Assembly (NCBI GenBank): GCA_009823395.1
Contig: CM020515.1
Location: 7,362,489 to 7,426,488, forward strand
Direction of reading: 5' to 3'
DNA: 64,000 bases
DNA from: Thamnaconus septentrionalis
Lineage: Eukaryota > Chordata > Actinopteri > Tetraodontiformes > Monacanthidae
The notes below the pieces were generated by a model. It did no database searches, was not told the origin of the DNA, and was given only the letters and a program-made list of their open reading frames with translations. Numbering within the stretch: the stretch's first letter is position 1; each line of letters opens with the position of its first letter. Both the position numbers and the translations under genes were made by a program. Below are positions 16,862-48,700 of the stretch, one piece after another.

Positions 16862-18063
16862 GGAATGGATTGAGTGCCAAGGCGGGAGAGTGTTCGAGAC
16901 GGAAAGCAACCCGGAGAGGCGGCGTGTTTGTAACCCGAGGGCAGAGCGTCGCGCGATATTCCCACGGCTGCTATTGTGTTCGACACCAAAACCGAACCAG
17001 ACAGCGGGGCTGCTTAACACCCAGCATCAGAACCCGCTTTAATCTAACAAAAACACGGCCCAGTTGAGAGAGCCGTGTGGCATCATGAACACGCGCGCGC
17101 GCACACAGAAAAAAAAAACCCGACGCGCGCGCACGCATCACAGACTACGCTTCTCACTTACTGCTCGGAATCCAGAATGAGGCTAAATATTTGATAAGGA
17201 ACGCCTCATACGCCGAATTTGTAGACAAATCACGTTGTGCTTGTGTGTTTTTTTTTCTTCTTCAGTTTTTGGAGACGGGGAGGAGGCGGGGGAGAAAAAG
17301 TGCTTTTTCTATCATACCGAGGAACTAGGTCAAGTACGGAGTAGCTAGCTTTCAGGTGGCTCTCGGCGGGGGGCTGGCCAGAAGTTGGAACCCCGGGTGT
17401 TTGCCTGCCGCGGACCTTCGTGCTGTGGACGAGGGGTTAATGAGAGCAGCAGCAGAGTCAGTCCGGCTCCCTTAACGTCCACTTAGTGCTGCTGCCCCTC
17501 AAACCCTCTCAAGCTCAACATTTCTGCAGGTTTTTTTTTTTTTTTTTTTTGGAAGACACGAGGCGGGTGGTCCCTTCGCTTCTCAAGTTTGAGCTCATAA
17601 GTTTCGGCGCTGTACGGCAGCAGATTCGCGCTTTTTTTTATTTTTTATTTTTAGTCAGACTTTCCTTCACCTTTGAGTTGACTTTGCGATTGTAGAAAAT
17701 GTAATTGGGTAGAGAAAATACACCAAATGTACTTGGGAAAAAAAAACAAAAAAAAAAAAACCCACGAATGAATAAGAGGGACATGTTCCGATTTCAAAGT
17801 AGGCCAAGGCAGAGGTATTTGTTTTTATAAAGTGCTTTCTGTCGTTTGGCAACACAAGCAGGAGTCGCCAAGGTTGGTTGCAAAATGACAAACAAACAAA
17901 TGACTCGTTAATACGGAAAAGGAGCCCTATATTCAAACCTTTACAAAAAAATGTGTTGGTCTATATTACTTGTGAAAAACTAATCAAATAGCAAATAGTT
18001 TAAAAATGGCCATGAAGTGGTGGGTGTGGCTACAGTACAAGCAGCAAACTGTAGTTGACTTAC

Positions 18064-18162
18064 CAGCAGGTGGGCGGCTCTTGAGGCACAGGCGGCACTC
18101 ACGCTCCAATATAGTCAACGAAAGAAACACTCCCAGATAGTGCAACAAAATTCTGATGCTCA
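18064..18162 (-). other. Splice-bounded short open frame, function unknown
   Basis: On the minus strand an open frame ends in CACCTGCTG followed by a consensus donor GTAAGTC (18063-18057). It can start after AATACAG at 18163-18165. It encodes about 33 residues ending ECRLCLKSRPPAG. No family was recognised, and the acceptor lacks a pyrimidine tract. It may be chance or part of a repeat. Confidence 0.2.
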
Positions 18163-19418
18163 CTGTATTGATGGTGTTTTGCAGGGAGGGAAAGGTGCAT
18201 AAGAAAAGCACAGGTCATATGATGCAGCATCATGGTATTTATAATACAGACAACCGTCACAATATTAGAGTAATATTAGAAAGAGTGGAGAAGTGCAGTA
18301 GCATATGAAGGGCTGGTGAGCAGAAGCGAACGGGAGAGGTTTTCAGAGACTGTCGCAAACATGGTACTCAAAATATTAGAAGCCGCTCCAACGGAGGCGT
18401 CTAATGGAGTAAAGAAACGGCTGCAGAATTAGTGAAAGCTGGACGACAATAAGTGCGGTTGAATTGGTTATAAAGCTTCCAAATTTAGAGCACTTTCCAT
18501 TGCACGGCGCCCCTCGGAATGACTCAACAGGTGGGGAGAAAAGATGTTTTGTTGTTGCACGTCAACGCTCAGTCGAAACACTCATTTTTTTTTTTTATAG
18601 TTGTCTTTTACCGACATTTTTCAGTGTAAATAGTATCTCCGTCGTGCGCAATCGATGGGCGAGCGATAAGTGAAAATGACATCCTGTTTTTCAAAGCCTA
18701 TTTATTTTTGACCCGTGCAAGAAGGGGTTCATGCACAGATATGAACACACACACCCACAGATTTATAGAGAGAGAACACATTTGCTGAATAATTTGAGAC
18801 ACACTGAGCTAACACCCTGAGTGTTTTACACTAATTGGTCACCGATGACAATTTTTCTCGGACAACCTTGCAACTTACATAGCACTTTCAAATTAGATTG
18901 TTTTATATTGATTTTTATACATATATTTTCCTGACTACTGCTGATTCCTTAAAAAAAAAAATCCCAACCATAAGATACCACTGTCAAGCGCGTATATAAA
19001 TTTATTCTCTGACCGATAGGAACACTGGTTGGCTTGAACGTAATGCCTAAGAATATTGGAACTACACGATGAATAAACCAGTATTTTGTATCTATTGACT
19101 CAGTGAATCAAAGCACAATGTTAATTACGACAGGAGGTTTAAAGTCTCTGGGCTTATCACAAAAACTTGTTTGGCACATTTTCTGTTATCCTTTTCACTC
19201 ACTTTGTCGCAGAGCTGCTGCAAAGATGATGCAGGTCTTACATCATCTCGGTGTGAAATCCCCTTAGCCACACGTGTAAGTTGAACTTAGATGTATTATT
19301 TATTACATATACACAAGATACCTGTATCTATCTATTCATTTTCTTTTACCACAAATCAGCATTTCATCACAAAGTCAAAGCTAAATTTGCATTTGTTGCG
19401 CCTTGAGAAAATGCCCAT

Positions 19419-19419
<1 letters not shown>

Positions 19420-19461
<42 letters not shown>
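19420..19461. repeat. (CG)n(CA)n microsatellite
   Basis: GTGCGCGCGCGC runs directly into about 16 CA units, a sequence prone to Z-DNA. Confidence 0.95.
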
Positions 19462-19467
<6 letters not shown>

Positions 19468-20777
19468 GGAAAAACGTTAAAGCCAATTTCCAATGAATAA
19501 ATGGAAGCCAATTTCAAGGTGATTCATGACTTTATTAACATTGTCAAAACCAGAAATTTCTTCAAACAATGGAGCAGCAGTAATTTGAATCATCAACATG
19601 GTGTCGACACGCTGAAATCTTAAAGTTTAGAAATAAGACATTTAAATCACACAAACACTTAAGTCTGCTCTCCTGATGGTCTGATGAAAAACAAAATGTA
19701 GCTTTTTATGTAGCTCTCTCAGCATAAAAAGCATAATACAATATTTTCCGTACACTTGGCTAGTTCTTAGAACTAACCTTTTATTATTTTTTTTTTACTT
19801 ATTAACTTACATCTAATGAGCAGTTTTTATGTCACATGATCAAAGTAATCTGACTTTGTTTTCCCTTGTATGTCTAAAACTAACAATGTCTGGCACATTT
19901 AAAGATTCAACAGTGTGAAATGTTACGTGATGTTAGGATTAAAGTTAGTCAAAAATGCTTTTCAGATGTGGCACCAGGACGCCATGCGGCACCTACATTT
20001 CGGTGCGTTCTCACAGGTGACGTCACTGCCCTGAATCAGATTCTGTCCCAAACATGTTGGCCAGGTCTGATCAGGACAAGTGTGAACAGCAAAAATCCCA
20101 TAGATTCTATTAATCAGACTTTGGCCTCTTCCATATATGTTGGTAAATTCAAAATTGACTGAATGTTAGAAAATTTGACTTCAGTCTGAAGATCTACATT
20201 TTGTGACTTTTACATCACTCTGGATTGACATTCTTGAGGATTATCGGAGAGTGGTCAAGTTAATTGGAAACACTAGATGAAACAAATATAAAGGACATAT
20301 ATTATAGGTATTGTGGACACCAGAGTCCACACAGGAACAACACCTTCAAAACCAAACCATAAATGCTCATAACCATGACCTCCATGTTGACACACTTCAT
20401 CTGCCCTAGCGTGTTCCGTTTGACATTTTGCTATTCTGTACAAGACTCATGACCAGTTCTCTTTGGAGTCTAACACACGCCACAATTGAATGAAGATCAC
20501 ATGATCAGCACAGCAAGAAAATGATCTGAACTGAGCACTAAGGCTTGCAGTATTGAATTAGTTGCTTTGATTTTGGATGAGTCAGACTCAGGACATATGG
20601 CTGACTTACTCGTCAACCTGCAAATTATTCTAATGGAAGTTGATCTCACGAATCTGAACCTCCAGGTATGGGAGAATGCACCTCGGTCAGTTTACAATTG
20701 AAACGGCACCAAACTTGAGGCCCTGCTGAATTGAATTTACATCACGGGAAACATTGGTGTGACATATTGATGGAGGC

Positions 20778-22529
20778 TTTATTTTGATATATTGACCAAA
20801 TATTTGAGGTTGAAACTATGATATTCACGGCAGGAAAACACATTTAGACGTGCTTTTTGTGACACATTGACATCCATATATTGAAATACTTGTGTGCTCC
20901 TCCTTCTTCCATGGCATTACAGGTTCAGATGGGATCACAAGTTTGAGAAATGGCCAACGTGTGGAGAGTTTGAGGACGGCTTGAGAAAATGTGTTTCATG
21001 TTAAAAAAAAATTAAAACGTAAAAACTGTGGAAAAAGCCATGCCACCGCTTTACGGATGGGCAGCGACAAACCAGGAAGTGAGTTACCCATGAAGAATCC
21101 TCTGCATTGGATGGACCTGAGTTCTCGTGGGTGGGAATTGGCCTTTCTCGGTCCACTGCTTTGTGAACCTACTGTAAGCGCCTCCATTCCGCTTGTCTGG
21201 TTCCAACCAATTTTTACTTAAACTAATGATTCTGGTCCGGAATGATGCCCTGCTAGGTAGTTTTCAACCACTACAGCGCAGGCGAAGTAGGACATGGGAG
21301 AAGGAGAGCTGGCAGTGTCATGTGGCTCAACGTGAACACACTCCTGGCTACAGTGAACATTACGGTGAAAAACACGAGGTTAACAGCATCGGCTGCTTAC
21401 GTTGGAGATCCATGGCAGCTATTAATCCGTCGGGTGGAATTCTTCCCATCTGTGAAACTCCATTATGGTTATGTGGAGTAGAAAACATCTCCAGAGACCA
21501 CATTGACAATAAATCGGGTTTGATTGAACTGCCCCTCGACGCTAGTTCGCTGGGCAGCCAATGTACTCTTTCATTCAAAACACTCACCTTTCCTGTCCTC
21601 GCGGTCAAATGGTGACAGACATGGTCTTGGGGGGGGCCACAGCTATGACACTGTACAACATATGGACGACCGCAAAACCCTTAGTACGACCGCTGCAGTG
21701 GCATTCGAGTAATTGAGGTTCAGCTGAAAAAAAGTCAGCCTGTTCATGAGTGTTGTTGTGGCCTTGAGTGACGACATTTGTTTTTTTTCCTCGTACTGAA
21801 CACCTTTTCTTGGGTCTCCACTCCATGTTCCTGGGCAAATCAGGGACTTGATCGCAGATTTCAAATCCTCCAAAGTCATAAAAGCATGCAAAAAGAAAGG
21901 AAAAGAAAAGAACGAGTAGCCTATTGCCTTCCCTCCCGTGTCCAACCACTCCATCTGCTCTGGTCGGAAAAGTGTTGCGCTCTCCCTGTCCCTCTCTCTC
22001 TCTTCCTCCCTCCAGCTATGCAGTCTGATATCCACACCTTTCACATTTTCTTCCAAAATCACCTTCTTCAGCCACGACCAAGCAGATCGTATCTCTCCGC
22101 GGCTTAGCGCCTCTTTTTCGCCTAGCGGTTCTGGACCATCAGCTGGTAATTCCTGCAGTCTGGGGGCCGAAGTCCTCGCCGTGCGGGGGTTGCGAAGTGG
22201 ACGGGCGACGGCTGAATCTGCAGATGGCGTCCATTCATCTGAAAAGCCAAGCCGAAGCTCTTCATCCTCGTTGAGCTCACAGCAGGAGCGCAAGGCGGTT
22301 TCCCCCGGGGCCTAGTCCGTGCCCGGGTCCCCGTTTTCACGTTTACAGATATGTAGGAGGCCAGCGGGCGAGCTGGGAGTTCAAACGTACAGTTCAGTTT
22401 GGTGGAGCCGTCCAACTCAGTTCGGGGCAAGCCAGCGGCTTCGGAGTCCGGCTAAGCTCGCTCTGGTGGTATGAAAAAGTTTTGGATGAACAGACGTGGC
22501 GCTGCAGTCTGCGGACGTGTGGTCGAGTT
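20778..22529 (-). other. Presumed ca10 3' UTR
   Basis: The nearest AATAAA on the minus strand seen below the stop codon is at 20778-20783 (TTTATT on the plus strand), which would give a UTR of about 1.75 kb. The end is a guess. The overlapping open frames of this interval on both strands show no recognised homology. Confidence 0.3.
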
Positions 22530-41711
<19,182 letters not shown>

Positions 41712-44013
41712 CTAGGGCGGAAACACAAAAGCGCAGCAGTATCATACAACCGCCAAGCGTCCTTGTTGATTGCGGCGCACGGTTTGGCCTTGGACTTCGA
41801 AGGTGGGAGGACGTGAGAGAGAAGGTGAAAGGGAGGCCGCAGCTTCACTGGCAAAGGGCACAGCAATTAAAACACAACAGTGTATTCTTTTCAGTCCACA
41901 CCTTGCAACACAATAAGAAAAAAAAGACACAAAGTGCACTAATCTGTTGCGTTATTGTTATTTTCTGTTAAAAATGCAGCAGAAGCGCGGGAGTCTGTAG
42001 CGTAAAACATCGTAACGTGATAGGACGAATCTTCTGTCTGTCACATTCAAAGTAGACCAGTCAATTTCCCCCTGCCAATTGAGTCACATGGCAACAAGCT
42101 CGAGGGTTCCCGAGCTGCATGCGTGGCCGTGTTTCACTCAACTCTTGCCAAAGCCACCCTTCCCACGGGCAAGAGCCATCTTCTAATGCATGGAAATTAC
42201 CACCCAGCCCTCATCAGAAGTGTCCCTACCGGAACAGTCGCGCTGATCTCGATAGCGGCAGCTCGTCTGCTTCCTGTCACTTCCTGTGTTTTTCTTGTCT
42301 TTCTCGTGTCTTAAAGGAAGCTGATTGGTTCTAGGTGGCTATTTGTGACTGGAGGCACTTTCGATGGGAGCTTTGCAAAATGGCTATGCCAGATTTCAGA
42401 ATTAAAGCAACTGTTTTGTTAAAATAACCATAAAATTAATATAAATAATAATGATTGTTTATAAGACATTTATAAGCTATTAATAGATATTATTGAATAA
42501 AGTCCTAATTTTCTCAGATCTGTGAGCTGTTTTAACAATTGTGGCCACTCTGTGTTTGAAAAAGGCAGGGAGAAAGATCAATTCTCAGCGGATAGCCATG
42601 TCCCATACAATAAATTATTCAATACAAAATATTGCTGTGCCTGCCATTTTGTACATCTATACTAAATGATTCAAAAGGGCTAATTTAAGTATTGTTACAA
42701 TTATGTTAAGTATGCTCTGCCCAACAGGGGGCTCTCATTCAAGGGCTGTTTGCCATGTGCGCCCTTTTTATTTTTCCAAATAAGTAATTCGATTTCTTCC
42801 GGGCCTGGAAGAACCATGGCCAATTACAAGGGTGCGGCAGCTTTTTCCTTCCCGACAGATCCCAAGTGGAAAGAAAAGGATGAGCTGTGACCTGCTGCAA
42901 CAGCTTTTTTCACCCCCTCCCCTCCTTTATGGAGACTTTAGTCAGAGGACTGTGTCAGCCTACTTATAAAAGAAGAGGACACTTCCCGCCGCTTCACTTC
43001 CTCGCTCTGGGTATCAGCCTCATGGTGGGGTGGTATATAAGGTCGACGGAAAAAAAAAACTACAACATATTGGTTAGCCAGTGGCAGCCGCTGTCCGTGT
43101 TACAACAGTGTCTGTGCACACTGACTGCAATCTATGTGCAAGATCTGCAGGTAAATCATTTGAGTATCATTTTTGCCTTTCTTTTATTGCGAGGGTTAAA
43201 AGGAGGAGGAACATTACCAGCATCGTATCATTAATGACAGCGAAGGAAGTATGAATTATGGATCATATCAACTTGTCTATTTTGGTACCAAGTAGGTTAT
43301 TTATGTGAGCAGCACTTAAATGACACAACACGAGCGGCTCGTTAAGGGCCTCACAGTGAGCTCTGAGGAATCTCACATCTCCTTTTGATTCTTCGAAAAA
43401 AAAAAAAAAAAATCCTGCTAATTATTATTATTTAGTTTCGTAAATTAATTCCTCAATTAATTGCACAATTAAATTCTTTGACGGCTGTTTTCTGCAGCTC
43501 ATGTTGGCTGCTCTTCCAACAGAAGCGCCTAGCATCACATTAATCATTAATGCTCTTGGCCTGCATGGAAACCATATCCATGATGCATTTTATATGTGTG
43601 ACACTGTGTTAACAAATTAAGGGAGAAGGTTCTCAGCCCTGGCAGTCTTGTGAAAACAGGATAAAAATCAAACCTGAAACTTGTCAGTGGTGTAATTATT
43701 AAACGATCAGGACATTAATATACAAGTGTGCATAGCTTTAGAGACGGTGAAATAACATCAGGGTCTTGAGTTTTATTGTCAAAAATAAAACAGTATAATT
43801 GCACGACAATAAAACAGTTACAAAAAAAAAAAGGCAGACTCAAAGACGTACAGATTTAATTAAGGCTTGGCGCATCTTCATGGTCGCAAAGTTGCCCGCT
43901 GATCCGGTGGAATGTAGATTTGCAAATTTTAGATCTGCAACTGGCAAATCAAGTATAATCATCAGCTAACACACGGCGCTTCTGTCTCCTTGCGCTGAAA
44001 ATGCTTAGTCGGT

Positions 44014-44016
<3 letters not shown>

Positions 44017-44055
<39 letters not shown>
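44017..44055. repeat. (GT)n microsatellite
   Basis: About 19 uninterrupted GT units. Confidence 0.95.
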
Positions 44056-44057
<2 letters not shown>

Positions 44058-44280
44058 GTTTGCATCCGTGTTTGATCATCCGCCTAATTAAACAGGGAGA
44101 AGTGGAAGAAGCAAACATGCAGCTCTTGCCTTCATTCATCAATAATGAGTCTCATTTTAAACAATGCGAGCAATGCTGACATCCATTATGCATGAATTCA
44201 GTTAAGGACCGGAGTTACTATGCCGTTTACTCGAACTGAGGATGTTTGTTTTTTTCCCTTTTACTCCCACTATAATCTTT

Positions 44281-44750
44281 TCAGTCTAAACACTTCTCAA
44301 GTGTTAGATTTCCGTTGCCTCGTTGTGCTGACAAACTAAAATAGCAGCGGAGAAGGGGGTTGAAAGACTCGGCCACCGTGCATCCCTTCTGAGGGTTGTA
44401 CACAAAAACTTCCTGCACTTCCTTCTCTGACCACAAGGTGAGAAGTGGGCCGACTTCAGACGAAGCTCGGAAAGCTGCAGGGCCGATGCGACGTCCTGAA
44501 GCAAACCAGTCGAACTGACCGTCTTCCTTAGAAGTCAAGTGCAACGGTGCCATGTGAAGTGGTTTAAAAGGAACCTCCAGACAGTCGTAAAGCAGGCGTC
44601 GGCTAGTCATGAGGACTTGAGTGCTAATGGTGGTAAGAGTTGTAAACGTACTCCCAGTCCTCCCTCCATAAGCGACCGCAACTTCCACTTTTCTGTCACA
44701 CGTTGGTGACGCATAGCCAGCTTGCGGTGTCTGAAAAAAATCACCTGCGT
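44281..44750 (-). pseudogene. Unrecognised open frame of about 150 codons, possible nested exon or retrocopy
   Basis: The minus strand is open from just after a TAA near 44764 to the stop near 44284. It includes FQTPQAGYASPTCDRKVEVA, LYDCLEVPFKPL, GQFDWFASGRRIGPAAF and FVYNPQKGCTVAESF. Composition is protein-like, not repeat-like. A possible acceptor (GATTTTTTTCAG) precedes the QAGYAS segment, so it could be the last exon of a nested gene; an upstream frame MSGDAVCYYDSLSFGVI is closed by that TAA. It does not match CA10, and I do not recognise the family. Confidence 0.35.
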
Positions 44751-44846
44751 CAAACTGGAATCTTTAAATGACACCGAACGACAATGAATCATAATAACAC
44801 ACGGCGTCTCCTGACATGCCCCCTGCTGGAACAACTCTGCACTGTA

Positions 44847-45450
44847 TCAAATTTGACTCTAAAGACTGCCAGCCAAAATCCGATTTTTAGCCCATCCAGA
44901 TTGAAACCAGGATGGCTCTTTTGTAGTCTGAACAGTTACGAATCACATGAAATCCCAGTTTTGCAAAACAGATTGAAACCACCTTGAGGAGGTAGTTTTC
45001 AAATCACATTTGTACAGATGCGTCTCAGTCGGAACAGCCCCAAACACACCAATCGGTTTTGACTGTCCGTGACGTCACTCTACGCAACACAAGACCCAAT
45101 GCTCCAGACCAGAGAGCACCATTCGAGTTGCGGAGCAATCGATCAGTCTGTGGGGAGATAGCTCCATTCAAGCCAAGCTGCAGGGCATGTATCGCAACAA
45201 GTCGATTTAGTTTTGCCGCTGTCGCTATTATATGTCAGCAGCACACTACATGTGCTGGACGAAGTCTCGGCTCTGACGTTGTAGCTCAGCAACCTTTCGG
45301 ATGGGTCAACAATGTGGCCCAGACCTGACCAGAGCCAGATCCCATTTGGACACTTGCTAAAAACAGTGCGGACAGTCAGCCCTAAAATTGGATTTGAGAA
45401 GGAATCTGATTTGAATCAGATTCGCCTGCAGTCTGAACGCAGCCTAAAAC
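44847..45450. mobile_element. Probable non-autonomous DNA element
   Basis: The right end CAGATTCGCCTGCAGTCTGA plus ACGCAGCC is a common fish repeat terminus. The left end AAAGACTGCCAGCCAAAATC is a diverged inverted counterpart of its reverse complement. The interior repeats GATTGAAACCA and TCTGAATCAGATT-type motifs. No target-site duplication was resolved, so the boundaries are approximate. Confidence 0.45.
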
Positions 45451-47929
45451 GGACAGAAAAGTGCTCGGCTTTGGCAGAAGCACATTGTATGGCGTTGCAC
45501 TGGGACTACCACTTCGGTGGACGCAATAAGACCAAGAAGACCAAGCGGAGGCATTTCAGATTCAGATTTTTAGATGATGACGAGTGTCGAAAACCTGTCA
45601 GCAAAACCAACAGGCAGGTGCCACTGAGACCTCCGACTTTATAATTACCTCTTAATGTGGAGTATTGGTGGGGCCAATTGGACGCTCCATATTGTTGGTT
45701 TTTTCAGAAAGAGGAGCGAGTTGGAATAAAGATGGAACAAGTCCACTACTAACAGCCAGTGTTTAGGGGTTGAGCATTAGTAATGAGTCCCGTAAGGCAT
45801 CAGTAACAAACTTGAAATTACACAGAGCAATCATTGAATTAGCACTGGTACGGCATAGAGCAAGATAACTCAATTAGTTCTTTATTTTTTAATTCACAAC
45901 AATAACAACATAGGGGACTTCTGCCAGTGGATGTAACAATGTATACCCGACGAGAGGGGCACGGCTGACTAGTCGACAGGGCTGCCGCCGCACAGCAGGT
46001 GGGCCCGGGCAATTACACGTGGCATCTCGGCACACCAGTTTGAGGAAAACAAATCCGACACATTTCTGCTAATTAAGGATGAACAAGCTGAAGTTGTTGG
46101 ATGTGTTGTTTTTAATAAGTTGAGCCAGCAGGAGGTGAAAAAAAACAAAAAAAAAACAAACTTCAAAGCATTCATCTGATTTCTGCCAAGAACATGCGTA
46201 CGGGATGGGAGAGAGAGAGAGAGACCGAGAAATCGCGATTGTATTGGGAAGGAGCTGCAAGGCCTGTTTGTAATGACAAAATTAGATGCAAAGACGGTAA
46301 TTAAAGGAGACGGGGAAGAAATGGAAATATAAGCTGGGGACGGACAAAGGCGGCGACAGAGGGAGAGCGTCTGGGACTGAAGATGTTGATAATTGCTGGG
46401 ATGAAACTGACTGGAAGGAGAAGTGTGATGGCTGAGTGGTCGAGGTGCTGGCATTGAAACCTAATGAGGACCTCGGAGCCGCCTCAGACACTCTCCAACG
46501 TGTGAAATCCAGCACCATTAAATGTTTGCCCTTCTTTTAATGTGTACACACTCCGACAAGTCAAGTGCGGCTGTATTTTGTTTTATGAGCTGAAATGTAA
46601 TCTCATGTTTTCTTCTTTTTTTCTGGTCAGGGGTGTCAGCACTCAGGGTAAAATAATATTTACAGGGCTTGCTGCTGTGGAAATTATGCATTTCCATTAA
46701 AGTTGGCGGAACAGGAAGAACATGAAAAGGTTCTATATTATATGACTTTTTCTAGACTTAAAATTTCATCTTTATTTAGAATAGGACAAAAACGAGGCAC
46801 TGAGACTTTAATGTCAGGCTGAGGTTGTTGTCACTAACGTAGGGGAGGTGTCAGTGCCGTATGTGACTTTACAAAGCGCTGATTTCCAAAGCTCCCAAAG
46901 AAATGCATTATATTCATTTCCTGGCAGTTGATTGACACACGAGAGATAAATATTACTGAGAGAAAACATTGGTTAAGTGAAAAATGGGACCTTTAGATTA
47001 GCTTTCACTAAGAAGAAAAAACACATTTATATTGAAATAGATTCCAAATGAAAAAAGGAAAAGAAAAAAAAAATCAATAAAATATGTGCATAAAATTATT
47101 CCTCTATAGGTGGGAGGTTTTACAAACGGGCTTTGCATGATGATTTATCTTGCAGCATACATCATGCAGCTGCTGCTGTTTGGGCAAACAAGAGGAGCAG
47201 ATGACACAGGACGGAAAAATATTAATAATAATAAGACACGATCAAGGTTGAGTGAAGCTTCCTAAAGAGGTCATTAGTCAAAAGGAAAACCCAATTAAGC
47301 TCACTCTGTAGCCTGTGATGCTTTTTTTTGGGGGGTGGAGGTGCGGGTTAAATTTACAATTAGCAAAGATGTACAACCCGAGCAGCCAGTGTGAAATGAG
47401 TCTGCCGAGTTAGACGAGTTTACCTCCAATATATTCAGCGAGTGTCCCCATAACAATGGTTCCCCGTTGTTGTGGCACCGCCGAAGATTGTAGTTTTATG
47501 AATTTCATGGATTGTTATTTCAATTAAAATGTCCCGGAGCGCACTCTACGCCGCTACCCAAGCACACAGCTATATTTCACCGTGGAAATGAGATGATAAA
47601 GCGCACTGACAGAGGGAGAGAATCAGGGAGGATCCAAAAGTTACACAGCCACAGTTGAGACAAAGGCTGGGTCGGGGAAAAAAAAAGAAAAAAAAAAGCG
47701 AACTGGCACGAAGCTACATATGGTAAGAGCTGATAATGATGAAGAAGAGGAAGAGCTGATGGGGAAGGGAAACTGTCAGAACTGGGCACAAGTTGCCCAA
47801 ACTTTATTGATTGGCAGGGAGATCTGGGTTGGTCCAAAGAGCCTCCGAGAAAACACTTTTAGAGAGGAGATTGAAATTGGTTCAGAAAAGCTCAAGCTCC
47901 TCGGAGAAACGGTAAGTGAGATGAAATGC

Positions 47930-48700
47930 TAATATTTAACAGAGGAAAAGCGCTCGGTCCCACCTGGACTTGGGCTGTGATAGGCCGCTGCATAATGCAT
48001 GTAACCCAATAAGCAGACAGTGAGGGGCCGGGATTTTAATTTAAAGTCCTCCGCTCTGTCTGTATCTATTAGAGACAAGTTGGAGCCATTATGCAAGTGT
48101 CATGATGCTGGAGGCTGGTGATTTCCAACTGCACTTCCCCGCAAGGCACAGGGGATGAAAAAAAAAAAAAAAAGACCTGGAGCTGCATGCATGAACATTT
48201 TACCCCCCCTGTTAATCCAAACTTCAAAAAGATGTTTGCTGCCCCTTGATCTGCAGTACACTATAGCGTCATTCTTATGAAGCGCCATAATCTGATCCCA
48301 TTGAAATTCGTGCGGCTTGACACGGAGGATCACGATAATGACTTTGTGAGTCGCGCGCGGTCCCGTAACCTCTAAACTTCACTGCAGTTTTTGACGCGTG
48401 GAATGTTCCCAGTGTGTGTTACACATGACGGTTGTTGCTTCTTAAATGACTCATTTGCATTCAAACACATTCCTTGACGCTGACGGGCCCCATTTATTAA
48501 AAGTTTAAAGGACCTCTAATTTTAAAGAGATACATTCTTAGCAGCATTTAGCTATTTGCTGGTTTTTATTAGTGCATGGGAAGCCAAGACAATTACATGG
48601 TCCCTTTTTTATTAGTGTGCTTGAGTTGTTTGCATTGTCCCATGAGCGCTGAATGAAGTGATGACTGATTAGTTGGTTCCCCCCAATGCCCCAACGGTCC
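47930..48700. other. Candidate conserved noncoding sequence (unverified)
   Basis: Complex, non-repetitive, AT-leaning DNA with homeodomain/octamer-like words (GCATAATGCATG, TAATTT, ATTTGCATT, TGATTAGTTGG). There is no open frame or transposon signature apart from a short A run at 48158. In teleosts such stretches in the introns of neural genes are often conserved enhancers. This is inference only. Confidence 0.2.

Larger units (their letters stand above)
15522..22529. other. Intergenic sequence, ca10-proximal part
   Basis: No gene is recognised. It contains the chimeric repeat at 16121-16405, a TATC/GTAT microsatellite, a (CA)n tract near 19.4 kb and a splice-bounded short open frame near 18.1 kb. 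The part just below 22530 is the presumed ca10 3' UTR, whose end is uncertain. Confidence 0.5.

Noticed and set aside
44281..44750. Unknown frame as a missing upstream ca10 exon, or as an ependymin-like protein
   Set aside because: It has none of the expected WWAYK/FWGLVN/GKRQSP residues. A faint cadence resembling ependymin-related proteins was too weak to support.
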